Positions 48,852 to 58,029 of a DNA stretch of 64,000 bases are shown piece after piece. This DNA is from Chitinophagaceae bacterium. Its GTDB lineage: Bacteria > Bacteroidota > Bacteroidia > Chitinophagales > Chitinophagaceae. Under the pieces are notes generated by a model that worked only from the letters and a program-made list of their open reading frames with translations, had not been told where the DNA came from and made no database searches. Every line of letters starts with the position of its first letter. Position 1 is the first letter of the stretch. The stretch is from the NCBI GenBank assembly GCA_947455215.1, contig CANGNA010000019.1, positions 1 to 64,000 of the forward strand, read 5' to 3'. The position numbers and the translations under genes were made by a program.

Positions 48852-49661
48852 TTATTTGTAATTCTTCAGCGGGGAATCTGGCTCATTCAAAAAATGTTTG
48901 AATACCAGTTTATCGGCCAGTGCGGGGAATAGTTTGTTGATGAGTACGGTGAGTTTGCCCTGGCCGGTCATTACCACTGTGCGTTTGCGGGCGTCGATAC
49001 CGTTAAGGATGATACCGGCACATTCTTCTGCACTCATCAGTTTGCTTTCGTCAAGCGGTGTTTCTTTTTGGGCCGATCCGTCTGCGCCACGGGCTACATT
49101 GCGGATATTGGACGCAATAAAGCCCGGGCATACCCACATAACGTGCACACCTGTTTGCAGCAGCTCCGTCCTTAATGATTCCATGAAACCCTGCATAGCA
49201 AATTTGGAAGCCGAATAGCCCGTACGTGCCGGCAGACCACGGTAACCTGCAATGCTGGATACGGAAGCTATAACACCTTTGGATTGTTTGATGGCCGGCA
49301 GTGCATACTTGCAGCAGTAAACAGTACCCCAGAAATTGATGTCCATCAGTTCTTTCAGCACTTTAAGATCCAGGTATTCGAACATGGCACGCATGCTGAT
49401 GCCGGCATTGTTGATGAGTACATCTATCCTGCCCCACTTTTGCATGGTAGCCTCTATAAAGGCTTTGCAATCTTCTTCCTTGCTCACATCGGCCTGGAAA
49501 CACAGCAGGTTGTCGCTTGCTATAAGGGCGGCTTTCAGCTTGGCGGCATCGCGGCCGCACACGGCTACTTTAGCACCTTTTACCAGTGCATCGAGCACCA
49601 ATGCCTTGCCAATACCCGATGAACCGCCTGTGATTACAAATACCTTACCGCTGTGTGCCAT
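48852..49661 (-). CDS. SDR-family oxidoreductase
   Basis: 269 aa from the ATG at 49661 (MAHSGKVFVITGGSSGIG). Classical short-chain dehydrogenase: cofactor motif TGGSSGIG (11-18), NNAG (84-87), catalytic Ser136, Tyr149, Lys153 (GYSASKFAMQGF) and the PGFI region. The C-terminal extension (GQGKLTVLINKLFPALADKLVFKHFL) is amphipathic and resembles membrane-associated SDRs acting on lipids or retinol-like substrates. NADP preference is suggested by GRD after the second strand. A tail copy of a close homologue lies just downstream (48670-48741). Confidence 0.9.
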   Translation of the reverse strand: MAHSGKVFVITGGSSGIGKALVLDALVKGAKVAVCGRDAAKLKAALIASDNLLCFQADVSKEEDCKAFIEATMQKWGRIDVLINNAGISMRAMFEYLDLKVLKELMDINFWGTVYCCKYALPAIKQSKGVIASVSSIAGYRGLPARTGYSASKFAMQGFMESLRTELLQTGVHVMWVCPGFIASNIRNVARGADGSAQKETPLDESKLMSAEECAGIILNGIDARKRTVVMTGQGKLTVLINKLFPALADKLVFKHFLNEPDSPLKNYK

Positions 49662-49818
49662 GTTGATGATTGAGGAGCGCAAATTAAGTCAAAAGTCAAA
49701 AGTTTAGCTCAAAATCCAAATTCCAGGTGCCAAGAACCAAATTACGGGTTTAAAATTGGACAAGATCTAATGCGAAACGTATGTCTGGGCAATTATTTCT
49801 GAATAAATTTGAAAACAA

Positions 49819-49851
49819 TTTGGAAAATATAAACAGTGTTCAGTAAATTTG
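49819..49851 (+). promoter_or_regulatory. promoter of the tetR-type gene with operator
   Basis: TTTG (49819-49822) and TAAATTTG (49844-49851) are 21 nt apart. The near-palindrome TAAACA-G-TGTTCA (49830-49842) lies between them, where a bound repressor would block RNA polymerase; the same motif precedes the pump operon. Confidence 0.6.
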
Positions 49852-49870
49852 CATTGTAAATAATTCAGAA

Positions 49871-50485
49871 ATGGGGATCAGTGAAAGGAAAGAAAGGGAA
49901 AGGCAGGAGATGCGCGCCAAGATAATTGACGCGGCAATCGGCATGTTCCTTACTGAAGGGTATGAGAAGACCTCTATCAGGAATATTGCAGAAAAGATAG
50001 AATATAGCCCGGCAACCATATACCTGTACTATAAAGATAAGGACGAGTTGCTGTACGAGGTGCAGAAGCAAGCATTTGAAAAACTGGAAGAGACCTTTGA
50101 CCGGGAAGTGACCAGTACGCACCCATTTGAGCGCCTGACACAGCTGTGCAAAAGCTATGTGCGCTTTGGCCGGGCTAACCCCGAGATGTATGACCTGATG
50201 TTCATGATCAAGGCGCCGATGAATTGCGTTGAGGCTGAGGATGGCTGGGATAATAATTCAGATTCTTTCATGTTACTGCTGAATACACTGAAGGAATGTA
50301 TGGAACACGGGTTGATCCGCTTTAAAGATCCGATGGTGGCAGCACTATCAGTATGGGCCATGGGGCACGGGTTGGTATCGCTGGATGTAAGTTGCCGACT
50401 GAAGGCAATGCAAATAGATGAGCACATGCTTGTGCAACTGACCGAGGCATCTATAGATCAGTACCTGGAGTTGATAAAGAGTTAA
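49871..50485 (+). CDS. TetR/AcrR-family transcriptional regulator
   Basis: 204 aa. The N-terminal HTH (ERQEMRAKIIDAAIGMFLTEGYEKTSIRNIAEKIEYSPATIYLYYKDKDELLYEV, residues about 8-60) is textbook TetR. The C-terminal ligand-binding domain is all-helical with a Cys/Met-rich pocket region (LMFMIKAPMNCVEAEDG). It probably represses itself and the tolC-adaptor-RND genes that follow on the same strand, through the TAAACA-S-TGTTCA sites in both promoters. The inducer is unknown, perhaps a pump substrate. Confidence 0.92.
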   Translation: MGISERKERERQEMRAKIIDAAIGMFLTEGYEKTSIRNIAEKIEYSPATIYLYYKDKDELLYEVQKQAFEKLEETFDREVTSTHPFERLTQLCKSYVRFGRANPEMYDLMFMIKAPMNCVEAEDGWDNNSDSFMLLLNTLKECMEHGLIRFKDPMVAALSVWAMGHGLVSLDVSCRLKAMQIDEHMLVQLTEASIDQYLELIKS

Positions 50486-50489
50486 TTGT

Positions 50490-50540
50490 GTTAAAAGGGT
50501 AAAGGGTTAATAGGTTAAAGGGATAATAAGTTGGTTTGGT
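50490..50540. repeat. gggttaataggttaaaggg word repeat
   Basis: Short-period aaagggttaa-type words between the regulator and pump operon; the reverse-complement word series (cctatttaaccctttaccc) is at about 2199-2252. Confidence 0.5.
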
Positions 50541-50626
50541 GTTGAAAGATTCGAGGTTGAGTGGTGACAACCATTAGCAGTTGAAAAAGAAGAAAAAGGA
50601 AAATCATATTTTTTTTGCCATACAAC

Positions 50627-50639
50627 TAAACACTGTTCA
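50627..50639 (+). promoter_or_regulatory. putative TetR-family operator at the pump operon
   Basis: TAAACA-C-TGTTCA, identical to the site at 49830-49842 except for the central base, ending 2 nt before the tolC-like ATG. Binding here would cover the translation start region. Confidence 0.55.
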
Positions 50640-50641
50640 TA

Positions 50642-51994
50642 ATGTCAACATTATTAAACAAAAGAATAGCATTAATATTAATGCTGGCGCTGGCCCAGAT
50701 ACGAGGCGTATATGCGCAAAATGTGCTGGACAATTACATTCAGCAGGCATTTAAAAGCAACGATGGCCTGAAACAGCAAAACCTGCAGCTGGATAAGTCG
50801 CTATACGCGCTTAAGGAGGCCAACTCCCTGTTCCTGCCCAACATCAGTTTGCAGGGCAGCTACTTGCGATCACAGGGCGGCCGTACGATCGACTTCCCCA
50901 TAGGGGATCTGCTGAACCCGGTCTATACCACGCTCAATCACCTGACATCGTCAGAGCGTTTTCCGCAGTTGCAGAATGCATCCATCCAGCTGAACCCTGA
51001 TAATTTCTACGATGCTAAATTCCGCACCGCGCTGCCCCTCATCAATGCCGAGATATACTATAACCAGAAGATCAAGAAAGAACTCATCAACCAGCAGCAG
51101 GCCGCAGTAAATGTGTACAAGCGCGAACTGGTAAAGAGCATCAAAACAGCCTATTACCAATACTACCAGGCAGAGAAAGCTGTAGAGATATACAACAGCG
51201 CACTGGCATTGGTTAATGAGAATATAAGGGTGAATGAAAGCCTGCTGCGCAATGGTGTACGCAACAATACGGCGCTTACCCGATCGCAAACAGAGAAAGA
51301 AAAGATAGAAGCGGCCGTAACACAGGCCAGGAACACTGCTAAGAACGCAAAGGCGTACTTCAACTTCCTGCTGAACAGGGACCTGGCGGCAGATATAGAG
51401 ATAGACAGCACGCTCTTCCGCAGCAATACAGCACCGGCAGAGCAGGCGCGCGAACGCGAAGAGCTGGTGCAACTGAAAACAGGTATTGCGGCCTATTCGC
51501 TGGCAGAGAAAATGCAACGCAGCTACCTGATACCCAAGCTGAACACCTTCCTGGACCTGGGTTCGCAGGGTTTTGATTTTAAATACGACAACAAGACGCA
51601 GTATTTTATGTGGGGCGTAAACCTGCAGTGGGACCTGTTTGCAGGTGGCCAGCACAAATACAAGACATTGCAGGCAAAGGCCGATGTAAATGCCCTACAG
51701 GCGCAGTACAGCCAAACCGAAAAGGCCCTGCAGTTGCAAATGGAGCAGGCACAGAACAACTACAATACGGCACTGGCCAACTACAACAGCGCACAAAAAC
51801 AGGCTAACCTTGCCAACAAATACTACACCGACCAACTGAAAGTATATAAAGAAGGGCAACTGCTGTACATAGAGCTGGTAGATGCGCTGAACCAGAACAC
51901 AGGGGCACAATTACAATTGTCGTTAGCACAGGCCAATGTGCTGAATGCACTGGCGGAAATAGAACGCAACCAGGCGAGTTATCCGATCAACTAA
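50642..51994 (+). CDS. TolC-family outer membrane efflux channel
   Basis: 450 aa. Signal peptide ends ...IRGVYAQ. Two OEP repeats with long coiled helices (residues about 35-230 and 255-445), including AQYSQTEKALQLQMEQAQNNYNTALANYNSAQKQANLANKYYTDQLKVYKEGQLLYIELVDALNQ, typical of the TolC helical barrel. As a trimer it forms the outer-membrane exit duct for the adaptor and RND pump encoded next. Confidence 0.93.
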   Translation: MSTLLNKRIALILMLALAQIRGVYAQNVLDNYIQQAFKSNDGLKQQNLQLDKSLYALKEANSLFLPNISLQGSYLRSQGGRTIDFPIGDLLNPVYTTLNHLTSSERFPQLQNASIQLNPDNFYDAKFRTALPLINAEIYYNQKIKKELINQQQAAVNVYKRELVKSIKTAYYQYYQAEKAVEIYNSALALVNENIRVNESLLRNGVRNNTALTRSQTEKEKIEAAVTQARNTAKNAKAYFNFLLNRDLAADIEIDSTLFRSNTAPAEQAREREELVQLKTGIAAYSLAEKMQRSYLIPKLNTFLDLGSQGFDFKYDNKTQYFMWGVNLQWDLFAGGQHKYKTLQAKADVNALQAQYSQTEKALQLQMEQAQNNYNTALANYNSAQKQANLANKYYTDQLKVYKEGQLLYIELVDALNQNTGAQLQLSLAQANVLNALAEIERNQASYPIN

Positions 51995-51999
51995 AAAAC

Positions 52000-52085
52000 A
52001 AGTTCACGCAAAGGGCGCAAAGGTCTATCGCAAAGGGCCGCAAAGACCTTTAAGCAGGCAGAGAACGCAAAGCGACAAAGCAATT
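52000..52085. repeat. cgcaaagg word repeat
   Basis: cacgcaaagggcgcaaagg, cgcaaagggccgcaaag and gaacgcaaagcgacaaag words in a row; same family as 45590-45665. It separates tolC from the adaptor gene without an evident terminator. Confidence 0.6.
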
Positions 52086-52136
52086 AGCAATAATCTGAAT
52101 AGAAAAAGAACAATCAACATAATAACACACAAGAAC

Positions 52137-53198
52137 ATGAAACTCATACAAATATTATCGATCGCTGCATTGCCGGTTGTTATGGCATCATGCGGCACCA
52201 AGCAGGAAACTGCCAAAGCAACGGATACCGATATAATACCGGTAAAAACAATGGCGCTTACAACATCGGGGGCCGGTGGTGTCATTAATACATCGGGCCA
52301 GTTCACTACCGATGATGAGGTGTTGCTCTCCTTTAAAACGGGGGGCATCATCAGCAAGATACTGGTAAAAGAAGGTGATGCTGTGCAGCAGGGGCAACTG
52401 CTGGCAACGCTGAACATGGCGGAGATCAACGCCCTTGCCGACCAGGCACGCATAGGCTATGAAAAAGCCACCCGCGACCTGAAACGAGTGACCAACCTGT
52501 ATAAAGATAGTGTAGCCACCCTGGAACAGATGCAGAACGCGCAGACAGCGGTAGACCTGGCCCGCCAGCAGCTGACCGCTGCCGACTTCAACAAAACACA
52601 CTCCGAGATACGTGCAACAAGGAGCGGCTATGTACTGCACAAAATGATGAACGAAGGTCAGCAAGTGGCATCGGGCAGTGCGGTATTGCAGATAAACGGC
52701 GCCAGGACCGGCGTGTGGTACCTGCGTGCAGGCCTTAGCGACAGGGAATGGGCTGCGGTGCACCTTAACGATAAAGCTACCATCACTACCGATGCCGGAA
52801 CTTTTGACGGTGTTGTGGCCCGCAGGTCGGAGGGGGCTGACCCAATGACGGGTTCCTTCAGCGTAGACATTAAGCTGGCAGGGCAACCCCATAATATAGC
52901 CGCGGGCATGTTTGGCAAAGCAACAGTTACAACCACTGCGCACAATACTACCACCAACACATGGGCGATACCATACGATGCATTGCTGGATGGCGATGGC
53001 ACCAGTGGCTATGTATTTGTAACCACCGACAACAAGACAGCGCATAAGGTAAAGGTCACCGTATCATCGATAGAAAAAGATAAGGTGATCATCAGTGATG
53101 GTTTGCAGGATGTGGGTGGGCTCATCATCAGTGGTAGCGCATACCTTACTGATAACAGTCCTATTAAGGTCACCAACAATTCAACCGCCAAACTATAA
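52137..53198 (+). CDS. RND efflux periplasmic adaptor (membrane fusion) lipoprotein
   Basis: 353 aa. Lipobox VVMASC, Cys19, so the adaptor is acylated. Barrel-sandwich/lipoyl halves (SFKTGGIISKILVKEGDAVQQGQLLATLN and SGYVLHKMMNEGQQVASGSAVLQI) flank a short alpha-hairpin (about 100-150). Beta-barrel and membrane-proximal domains follow. It links the RND pump to the TolC channel. Same order as in HAE/AcrAB-type operons of Bacteroidota; start codon 4 bp before the pump gene's spacing. Confidence 0.93.
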   Translation: MKLIQILSIAALPVVMASCGTKQETAKATDTDIIPVKTMALTTSGAGGVINTSGQFTTDDEVLLSFKTGGIISKILVKEGDAVQQGQLLATLNMAEINALADQARIGYEKATRDLKRVTNLYKDSVATLEQMQNAQTAVDLARQQLTAADFNKTHSEIRATRSGYVLHKMMNEGQQVASGSAVLQINGARTGVWYLRAGLSDREWAAVHLNDKATITTDAGTFDGVVARRSEGADPMTGSFSVDIKLAGQPHNIAAGMFGKATVTTTAHNTTTNTWAIPYDALLDGDGTSGYVFVTTDNKTAHKVKVTVSSIEKDKVIISDGLQDVGGLIISGSAYLTDNSPIKVTNNSTAKL

Positions 53199-53201
53199 GC
53201 C

Positions 53202-56200
53202 ATGAAGATATCCGATTATGCAGTAAAGAATTACCAGTTCACACTGGTCATATTCATCATGATCATTGCGCTGGGCCTTACCACCATCATGGGTATGCCC
53301 CGCAGTGAAGACCCCGAGATGCACGCACCCATCTTCCCCGTGGTGATCGTATACCCCGGCACAAGTCCTAAAGACATGGAAGAGCTGGTGGTGAAGCCAC
53401 TGGAAAAGGAGATTTACGGGCTGGACAACATCAAACGTGTGCGTAGCTCTATAGGCGACGGCGTGGCCGTAATGCGTGTAGAATATAAGTACAGCAGCAA
53501 CGTAGAAAGCAAGTACCAGGAGCTGACCCGCGTGGTGAACAACAAACGCAACGAACTGCCGCCGGAGGTGCTGAGCATAGATGTGCAGAAGTTTCAGCCA
53601 TCGGATGTGAACATCATACAGCTGGCGATGATATCTGAGAACGCGCCGCGCGAAAAGATGAAGTATTATGCCGAAAAGCTGCAGGATGAGCTGGAAAAGC
53701 TGCCTGCACTGAAGAAGGTGGAGATACATGGTATACCCGAGCAGCAGGTGCGCATAGAGCTGGACATGGAGAAAATGAGCCGCGTGCATATACCGGTGAA
53801 TGCGGTTATTGGTGCGCTGCAAAGCGAAATAGCCAATATACCCGGCGGTAGCATTGATGCGGGCAATAAGACATTCAACATAAAGACCAGCGGCAACTAC
53901 AAGGATATTGACGAGATAAAGAATACCATCGTCTATTCGGCCAATGGCAGTAATATCCTTCTTAAAGACCTGGCCAAAGTGTATTACGGGTTTGATGATG
54001 ATAAATACAAGACCCGGCTCAACGGCCACCGTTGCCTGTTTGTAGTGGCAGCGCAGAAAGAGGGAGAGAACATCACCAAGACCAAGCAAGCCTACCAGCC
54101 CATAATAGAGCAGTTCAAAAAGACACTGCCCGCTAATATAGACCTGGTGCAGAACTTTGACCAGGCCGATAATGTAAACCATCGACTGGCCGGCCTGGGT
54201 GAAGACTTTATCATAGCCATATTGCTGGTAGCTGTTACTCTGCTGCCATTGGGCTTCCGTCCTGCGCTGATAGTGATGATCTCCATACCGCTGTCGCTGT
54301 CTATAGGTATTGTATTACTTAATTTGTTTGGTTTTAACCTGAACCAGCTGAGCATTGTAGGGCTTGTGGTGGCACTGGGCCTGCTGGTAGATGACAGTAT
54401 AGTGGTAGTGGAAAATATAGAACGCTGGATGCTGGAAGGACACAGCCGCATGGAAGCTACCCTGAAGGCTACCGGCCAGATAGGCAAGGCAGTATTGGGC
54501 TGTACCATCATGCTCATCATCGCCTTTATGCCGCTGGTGTTCCTGCCTGAAGGGTCGGGCGATTTCATCCGTGGTTTGCCGCTGGCGGTCATCTTCTCGG
54601 TGCTGGCCTCTATGGCGGTATCGCTTACCATCATCCCGTTCCTGTCGAGCCGCCTGCTGAAGAACCACACCGGCCACCCGGATGGCAATATCTTTATGCG
54701 TGCGCTGAAGAAGATGATACATGGCAGCTATGCCCGCCTGCTGGATAAGGCATTGGCGCGTCCGTTCCTGACCATAGGTGTGGCCGTAGCTATATTTGCA
54801 GGTGCGATGGTACTGTTTAAAGCAGTGGGATTCAGCCTGTTCCCATCTTCTGAAAAGCCACAGTTCTTTATCAACATCACTACCCCGCCGCAGAGCAACC
54901 TGGCCTATACCAACAGCATTGCCGACAGTATAGAAAAAGAACTGAAAAAGGAACCGATGGTAAAATACTTTGCCACCAACGTAGGCAAGGGCAACCCGCG
55001 CATCTATTATAACGAGATACAAGAGAATGAACGCAGCGACTACAGCCAGGTATTTGTGCAGCTGGACGAGCATACCGCGCCCGATAAAAAGCTGGAGCTG
55101 ATAGAGAAATTCCGCAAAAAATGGACACCATACCCCGGTGCCAAGATAGAGGTGAAGAACTTTGAACAGGGCCCTCCGGTTGTGGCCCCGGTAGAGGTCC
55201 GCTTGTTTGGCGAGAACCTGGATACACTCCGTGCATTGGCCGGCCGTGTGGAAGAGATGCTGCAGAAAACACAGGGTACTATCTATGTAAACAACCCTGT
55301 GAGCCTGCTGAAGACAGACATAAAGGTCGACATCAATAAGGAGAAAGCACAGATGCTTGGCGTGCCAACCGTAAATATAGACCGTACCGTGCGCCTGGCA
55401 GTGGCGGGCTTCAACATGGGTAAGTATACCGACAATAACGAGAACGATTATAATATACTGCTGACCCGTGCCCGCGACGAGCGGCCAACGCTGGATGTGT
55501 TCAACAACCTGTTCGTGAACAACAACCTGGGTGTGGCTATCCCGCTGAGCCAGGTGGCCACGCTGAAGCTGGAGAACTCTCCGCTGAACATCAACCACAT
55601 GGAAAAGAAGCGTGTGGTGTCTGTAAAGGCCAATGTGCAGAAAGGCTTTTTGGTGGATAGGGTGATAACAGATGTGATAGATAAGGTGGACAAGATGCAG
55701 CTGCCTAAGGGCTACAGCTATGAGATGGGTGGCGAAATAGAATCGCGTAAAGACTCGTTTGGTGGTTTTACCACGATCATCATCATCACGGTATTCATGT
55801 TCATTGCCATGCTGGTGCTGCTGTTCCGTACGTTTAAGAGCACGCTCATAGTACTATCGGTGATACCATTGGGCGTGGTTGGTGCTGCTGCAGCCATGTG
55901 GCTCACGGGCAATTCACTGTCTTTCGTAGCTATTATAGGGCTGATAGCACTGGCGGGTATAGAAGTAAAGAATACCATACTGCTGGTAGACTTTACCAAC
56001 CAGCTGCGCGAACAGGGCAAGAGCCTGGATGAAGCGATACGTGAGGCGGGCGAAGTGCGCTTCCTGCCCATAGTGCTTACCTCACTCACTGCCATTGGTG
56101 GCCTGTTGCCTATTGCCATCTCTACCAATCCGCTGATAGCGCCATTGGCTATTGTGCTGATAGGCGGGTTGATCAGCTCTACCCTGCTGTCGCGCATTGT

Positions 56201-56246
56201 GACGCCGGTGATCTATAAACTGATACCGCCGAAGATCGGGCATTGA
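53202..56246 (+). CDS. RND efflux transporter permease (AcrB/MexB-like)
   Basis: 1014 aa, the normal length. N-terminal helix and porter domains (GMPRSEDPEMHAPIFPVVIVYPGTSP is typical of the group), helix 4 with GLVVALGLLVDDSIVVVENIERWM, the GRPF-like mid-region (RLLDKALARPFLTIGVAVAI) and the second repeat (FIAMLVLLFRTFKSTLIVLSVIPLG). One Asp pair in helix 4 provides the proton relay. It pumps drugs or other small molecules with the adaptor (3 bp upstream) and TolC channel. The closest phylogenetic group (HAE versus other RND) needs a tree. A strong terminator follows. Confidence 0.95.
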   Translation: MKISDYAVKNYQFTLVIFIMIIALGLTTIMGMPRSEDPEMHAPIFPVVIVYPGTSPKDMEELVVKPLEKEIYGLDNIKRVRSSIGDGVAVMRVEYKYSSNVESKYQELTRVVNNKRNELPPEVLSIDVQKFQPSDVNIIQLAMISENAPREKMKYYAEKLQDELEKLPALKKVEIHGIPEQQVRIELDMEKMSRVHIPVNAVIGALQSEIANIPGGSIDAGNKTFNIKTSGNYKDIDEIKNTIVYSANGSNILLKDLAKVYYGFDDDKYKTRLNGHRCLFVVAAQKEGENITKTKQAYQPIIEQFKKTLPANIDLVQNFDQADNVNHRLAGLGEDFIIAILLVAVTLLPLGFRPALIVMISIPLSLSIGIVLLNLFGFNLNQLSIVGLVVALGLLVDDSIVVVENIERWMLEGHSRMEATLKATGQIGKAVLGCTIMLIIAFMPLVFLPEGSGDFIRGLPLAVIFSVLASMAVSLTIIPFLSSRLLKNHTGHPDGNIFMRALKKMIHGSYARLLDKALARPFLTIGVAVAIFAGAMVLFKAVGFSLFPSSEKPQFFINITTPPQSNLAYTNSIADSIEKELKKEPMVKYFATNVGKGNPRIYYNEIQENERSDYSQVFVQLDEHTAPDKKLELIEKFRKKWTPYPGAKIEVKNFEQGPPVVAPVEVRLFGENLDTLRALAGRVEEMLQKTQGTIYVNNPVSLLKTDIKVDINKEKAQMLGVPTVNIDRTVRLAVAGFNMGKYTDNNENDYNILLTRARDERPTLDVFNNLFVNNNLGVAIPLSQVATLKLENSPLNINHMEKKRVVSVKANVQKGFLVDRVITDVIDKVDKMQLPKGYSYEMGGEIESRKDSFGGFTTIIIITVFMFIAMLVLLFRTFKSTLIVLSVIPLGVVGAAAAMWLTGNSLSFVAIIGLIALAGIEVKNTILLVDFTNQLREQGKSLDEAIREAGEVRFLPIVLTSLTAIGGLLPIAISTNPLIAPLAIVLIGGLISSTLLSRIVTPVIYKLIPPKIGH

Positions 56247-56270
56247 TAATGTTACAGGTACAAATAAATT

Positions 56271-56325
56271 GAAGCTATCTCTCGTGAGCATAAGTGTATA
56301 CTTGGCACATGAGAGATAGCTTTTC
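56271..56325 (+). terminator. terminator of the RND operon
   Basis: agctatctctc ... gagagatagct (11-bp stem, 27-nt loop) followed by TTTTC. Confidence 0.75.
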
Positions 56326-56355
56326 TATTAATGTTGATAACAATCTGTTTATACT

Positions 56356-57687
56356 TTAATGCTCGATGGTGATATTACCGAGGTAAGTGCCGGTGGTATA
56401 AATAGCATAGATACCCGTGGGCAAGCTGGTGGCAATTGCCCGGGGTTGGTTGGGCAGCACCTGTTCGCTGTGTACTATGCGCCCTGTCATATCTATTAAG
56501 TAGATGGGGATAGCCCCAGGCTGGGCCGTTGTGATCTGTAATATAAATGAGCCGTTGCAGGGCGATGGATATGTTGTTGCTTTCACCTGCACATCTGCAT
56601 TTTCAACGTTTATGGTGTGTTGGTAGGTTTTTCGAATGCGGTAGTTGGTTTGATCGACAATATAGACATATCCATCTCGGTCAACTGCAACACCAGGTGT
56701 AAAGACGAATACAGCTGCTGTTGCGGGACCACCATCCCCACTATATCCAGCCATAGTAGGAACACCTGCTATTCGATGGATAATACCATCAGAAGTTATT
56801 TCTCTAACACATCGGAATGTCTGCTCGCTTGTATATATATATCCATTGACACCAATAGCAATTCCTTCCGATGCTATTTGAGCGGCGGTTGCAGGACCTT
56901 CATCTCCACTACATCCACCTGTTCCATTGCCAGCTATAGTTGTTATAATACCGTTTAGGTCAATTTTTCGAACTACGCATCGTGTGGTAAAATATACATT
57001 GCCAAACGTATCAGTGTCTAACTTAAGCGGTCGCGTTATTTGTGCAGCAGTTGCTGGCCCATTGTCTCCTGTTTGGCCCTCTATTCCTGTTCCGGCAACA
57101 GTTGTAATGATTCCGGATGTATCTATTTTACGGATACAGTTATTCAAATCGTCAGTAAAATATACATTCCCCCATTTGTCACATGCAGCATCGTTCGGGT
57201 CGTGCATTGTTGCATTAGTGGCAGGGCCGTTATCGCCTGTATAACCAATTCCTCCATTGCCGGCTATTGTTGTAATAATGCCAAAAGCATCCACCTTTCG
57301 TATGCGCTGGTTGGCAAAGTCAGCTATATACAAATTCCCTTTTTTATCGACACCAAGACCCATGCAATAAGTGATTTGGGCATTGGTGGCGGGTCCATTG
57401 TCTCCGCTAAATCCACTATTGCCAGGTATTCCGGCGAAGCACGTTATAATGCCGTTTGTGTTGATTTTCCGAATACAGTTTCCTTCTTCGCCTGAAATAA
57501 ACACGTTGCCACTGTCATCCACGGCAACATCACGTATGTATTTTAGCGATGCCATCGTAGCTGGCCCACCATCACCGCTATAGCCCCAGATGCCATTGCC
57601 TGCTATAGTAGTAACATATTGCGCATGCGCGGTATTGATACCGAGCAATGAACACACGAGGAATATAAGCAGGTAAGCGTATCTCAT
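56356..57687 (-). CDS. NHL-repeat protein with T9SS sorting domain
   Basis: 443 aa from the ATG at 57687 (MRYAYLLIFLVCSLLGINTAHAQ, a signal peptide). Six NHL-type beta-propeller repeats each carry a variant of GYSGDGGPAT...A (G-D-x-G-P-A-T) followed by VDxxGNVYxxD..N..IRK..; together they make a full six-bladed propeller of about 320 residues. The end is a T9SS type A domain (TTYPSPCNGSFILQI, ...LPTGIYAIYTTG...GNITIEH). It is a surface or released propeller, probably binding a protein or glycan. A/T-rich in the repeat region. Confidence 0.9.
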   Translation of the reverse strand: MRYAYLLIFLVCSLLGINTAHAQYVTTIAGNGIWGYSGDGGPATMASLKYIRDVAVDDSGNVFISGEEGNCIRKINTNGIITCFAGIPGNSGFSGDNGPATNAQITYCMGLGVDKKGNLYIADFANQRIRKVDAFGIITTIAGNGGIGYTGDNGPATNATMHDPNDAACDKWGNVYFTDDLNNCIRKIDTSGIITTVAGTGIEGQTGDNGPATAAQITRPLKLDTDTFGNVYFTTRCVVRKIDLNGIITTIAGNGTGGCSGDEGPATAAQIASEGIAIGVNGYIYTSEQTFRCVREITSDGIIHRIAGVPTMAGYSGDGGPATAAVFVFTPGVAVDRDGYVYIVDQTNYRIRKTYQHTINVENADVQVKATTYPSPCNGSFILQITTAQPGAIPIYLIDMTGRIVHSEQVLPNQPRAIATSLPTGIYAIYTTGTYLGNITIEH

Positions 57688-58029
57688 AGTATTGTTATAT
57701 AAAGGTACTTTGCTATATCGGTAAAAAGAGGGCAAGAGGGGATCTTTTTATGAATTATACCATTTAAACATCAAACGCAGGCACGATCATAATTGTGGTG
57801 TACCTACGGCACACTGTCCGAAAGGAGACGCAGGTATGCTACAAACATTTTGCACCTACGGCGCAATGACATGCAATGCAGCGTTCTGATGTTTGACGGG
57901 TATTACACCTCTCCCGTGGTTGGTATTTGCTGTGAGTAAGATCTTTGCCTGTTAACGAACGTCAGGGGATGCTATCTAAAATAGGGCATTAGCAACTATA
58001 AAATTATCTTTGAAGGTAATCAGCACAAT
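57688..58029. repeat. spacer with T-family repeat
   Basis: No gene. tacctacggcacac (about 57801), gctacaaacattttgcacctacggcgcaatga (57838-57868) and the block at 57857-57907 that matches 5396-5446. The -7 box of moeA is at the 3-prime end. Confidence 0.65.
58005..58012 (+). promoter_or_regulatory. -7 element TATCTTTG of the molybdenum cofactor operon
   Basis: TATCTTTG lies 17 nt before the moeA ATG. Confidence 0.45.

Noticed and set aside
53193-55598. Long minus-strand frames opposite the RND pump gene
   Set aside because: Antisense of the permease gene with no start signal or family match.
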